Assembly: GCF_000819445.1 (NCBI RefSeq)
Contig: NZ_CP005286.1
Coordinates: forward strand, 1,550,001 to 1,614,000
DNA from: Corynebacterium humireducens NBRC 106098 = DSM 45392
Lineage (GTDB): Bacteria; Actinomycetota; Actinomycetes; Mycobacteriales; Mycobacteriaceae
DNA: 64,000 nt
Direction: 5' to 3'
Program-made: the position numbers and the translations under genes
Notes under the pieces: generated by a model
Database searches by the model: none
What the model saw: only the letters and a program-made list of their open reading frames with translations
What the model was told of the DNA's origin: nothing
Shown: positions 62,726 through 64,000 of the stretch, one piece after another
Layout: every line of letters starts with the position of its first letter
How positions within the stretch are numbered: position 1 is the stretch's first letter

Positions 62726-64000
62726 TTAGAGCGACGGGCGCGCCGAGGCCCTGATCTGGTCGTCGTCGATGGTGCTGTCGATGTCGGAGGTCATCGGGAC
62801 CACCGTCGGCAGGATCATCGGCTCACGACGCCACTTCTGCTCCACGAAACGGGAGACGCGGCGACGCAGCTGCTGGACCATGCGGTACGGGTTGTTCTCG
62901 CCCTCCGCGGCCAGATCGTTGAGGACGGTCTCCGCCAGCTCCTTGACCTCGGGGGTCATGGCGCGGTCGTCCTCGGTGAAGCCCTTGGTCTCCACGGTCG
63001 GGGACTCCATGAGTCGGCCCGTGCGGTTGTCGATCACCGCGGTGATGGAGATCAGGCCGCCGGAGCCGAGGCTCGTGCGGTCCGCCAGGACGTCGGCGTC
63101 GACCTCACCCATCGTGGTGCCGTCGACGTAGAGGTTACCGACCGGGATCTGGCCGACCACCTGGGCGCGGCCGTCGACGAGGTCGACGACGACGCCGTTC
63201 TGGGCCAGCACGACGCGGTCGCGCTCGGTGCCGGTCGCGATGGCCAGCTCCTTGTTCGCACGCAGGTGACGCCACTCGCCGTGGACCGGCATGGCGTTCT
63301 TCGGGCGGGCCGCGTTGTAGAGGAACAGCAGCTCGCCGGCGTAACCGTGACCGGAGGTGTGCACCTTGGCATCCTTGCCGGTGACCACGGTCGCGCCGAT
63401 CTGGGCGAGCATGTTGATGACGCCGAACACGGCCTCCTCGTTGCCCGGGACGAGCGAGGAGGACAGGATGATCAGGTCGCCGTCGCGGACGGTGATCTGG
63501 CGGTGCTCACGACGGGCCATGCGGGACAGGGCCGCCATCGGCTCACCCTGGGTACCGGTGGTGATGAGCATGACCTTGTGCGGCGCCAGCTTCGAGGCGT
63601 CGTCCATGGACACGATCGTGCCGCGCGGGGCCTTGAGGTAGCCCATCTTCTCGGCGATCTCCATGTTGCGGATCATCGAGCGACCGTTGAACGCGACCTT
63701 GCGGCCGGCGGCGACGGCGGCGTCGACGGCGGCCTGCACACGGTAGACGTTGGAGGCGAAGGACGCGAGGATGACCCGCTGACGGGCGTCGGCGACCAGA
63801 CGCTTGAGCGTCGGGGCCACGTCGGCCTCGGACCCGGAGACACCCGGGGTCGTGGCGTTGGTGGAGTCGCACAGCATGAGGTCGACGCCCTCGTCACCGA
63901 AGCGGGACAGGGCCGGCAGGTCGGTCGGGCGACCGTCCGTCGGGGTCTGGTCCAGCTTGATGTCACCGGTGTGGATGACCAGGCCGGCGCCGGTCTTGAT
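62726..64000 (-). CDS. rnj: ribonuclease J, 5' end beyond the window
   Basis: The C-terminal 424 codons of a metallo-beta-lactamase/beta-CASP ribonuclease that degrades and matures RNA. Visible are HTGDIKLD (metallo-beta-lactamase motif 4 region), MLCDST, the beta-CASP segments with TTGTQGEPMAALSRMA and HTSGHGYAGEL, and VHGEWRHLRAN, followed by the C-terminal domain. The reading frame is open to the window edge, so the N-terminal zinc motif HxHxDH is not visible. The order ftsK - TIGR03085 - rnj is that of related corynebacteria. Confidence 0.95.
   Translation of the reverse strand: MKTGAGLVIHTGDIKLDQTPTDGRPTDLPALSRFGDEGVDLMLCDSTNATTPGVSGSEADVAPTLKRLVADARQRVILASFASNVYRVQAAVDAAVAAGRKVAFNGRSMIRNMEIAEKMGYLKAPRGTIVSMDDASKLAPHKVMLITTGTQGEPMAALSRMARREHRQITVRDGDLIILSSSLVPGNEEAVFGVINMLAQIGATVVTGKDAKVHTSGHGYAGELLFLYNAARPKNAMPVHGEWRHLRANKELAIATGTERDRVVLAQNGVVVDLVDGRAQVVGQIPVGNLYVDGTTMGEVDADVLADRTSLGSGGLISITAVIDNRTGRLMESPTVETKGFTEDDRAMTPEVKELAETVLNDLAAEGENNPYRMVQQLRRRVSRFVEQKWRREPMILPTVVPMTSDIDSTIDDDQIRASARPSL

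Overview
The window is chromosomal DNA of a high-GC Corynebacterium. The gene set and order are typical of that genus: sigB-dtxR-galE, oxyR, hrpA, nrdR-divS/lexA, sugR, ptsI/fruK-ptsF-ptsH, hflX, miaA, miaB, gluABCD, recX-recA, bioYMN, pspA-clgR-cinA-pgsA, terC, ftsK, rnj. Protein signatures agree, for example a DtxR whose metal ligands align one for one with the diphtheria repressor and an AhpC/AhpD pair with mycobacterial residue numbering. About a dozen genes have a TANNNT -10 hexamer only 6 to 8 bases before the start codon, the leaderless architecture common in corynebacteria. I recognised no rRNA, tRNA, CRISPR array or prophage; both window edges cut genes.

Layout. 1-6.6 kb: DUF3039 fragment, DUF3099, methyltransferase, dtd, the stress sigma factor sigB, then dtxR-galE and a DUF4192 gene. 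6.8-10.4 kb: PAC2 protein and a Ski2-like helicase. 10.4-14.5 kb: sucCD flanked by two unrecognised genes. 14.8-17.8 kb: PepSY lipoprotein, ahpC-ahpD divergent from oxyR. 17.8-24.7 kb: membrane protein, hrpA, nrdR, divS/lexA. 24.9-31.0 kb: sugar PTS block (sugR, ptsI, fruK-ptsF-ptsH). 31.0-36.8 kb: small unknown gene, uraA, and a tightly coupled feoA-feoB-feoC-hflX run under a predicted DtxR iron box. 36.9-43.9 kb: two unknown genes, miaA and its partner, a DUF349 gene, an intact IS1380-family element and a GNAT gene. 43.9-49.6 kb: membrane protein, miaB and the glutamate ABC importer gluABCD. 49.6-53.8 kb: recX-recA, a DUF3046 gene, and the biotin ECF transporter bioYMN. 53.8-55.2 kb: an intact IS5-family element and two tiny predicted membrane-peptide genes. 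55.2-64 kb: pspA, clgR, cinA, pgsA, YciI, terC with a predicted manganese riboswitch, ftsK, a TIGR03085 protein and the start-truncated rnj.

How it fits together. Regulators and targets sit side by side: DtxR with an iron box on feo, OxyR with ahpCD, LexA with operators at divS/lexA and recA, SugR with a shared TGTCCG motif at sugR, ptsI and fruK, a BioQ-type operator on bioY, and identical GGAAC-N18-GTT (SigH-type) promoters on sigB and clgR. Two unrelated insertion sequences are both flanked by CTAG that overlaps the TAG stop codon of the upstream gene, so neither damaged a reading frame. The points I consider most worth a second look are the terC riboswitch with mutually exclusive pairings, the paired CTAG/stop-codon insertions, the two leaderless micro-ORFs next to pspA, and the feo-hflX coupling.
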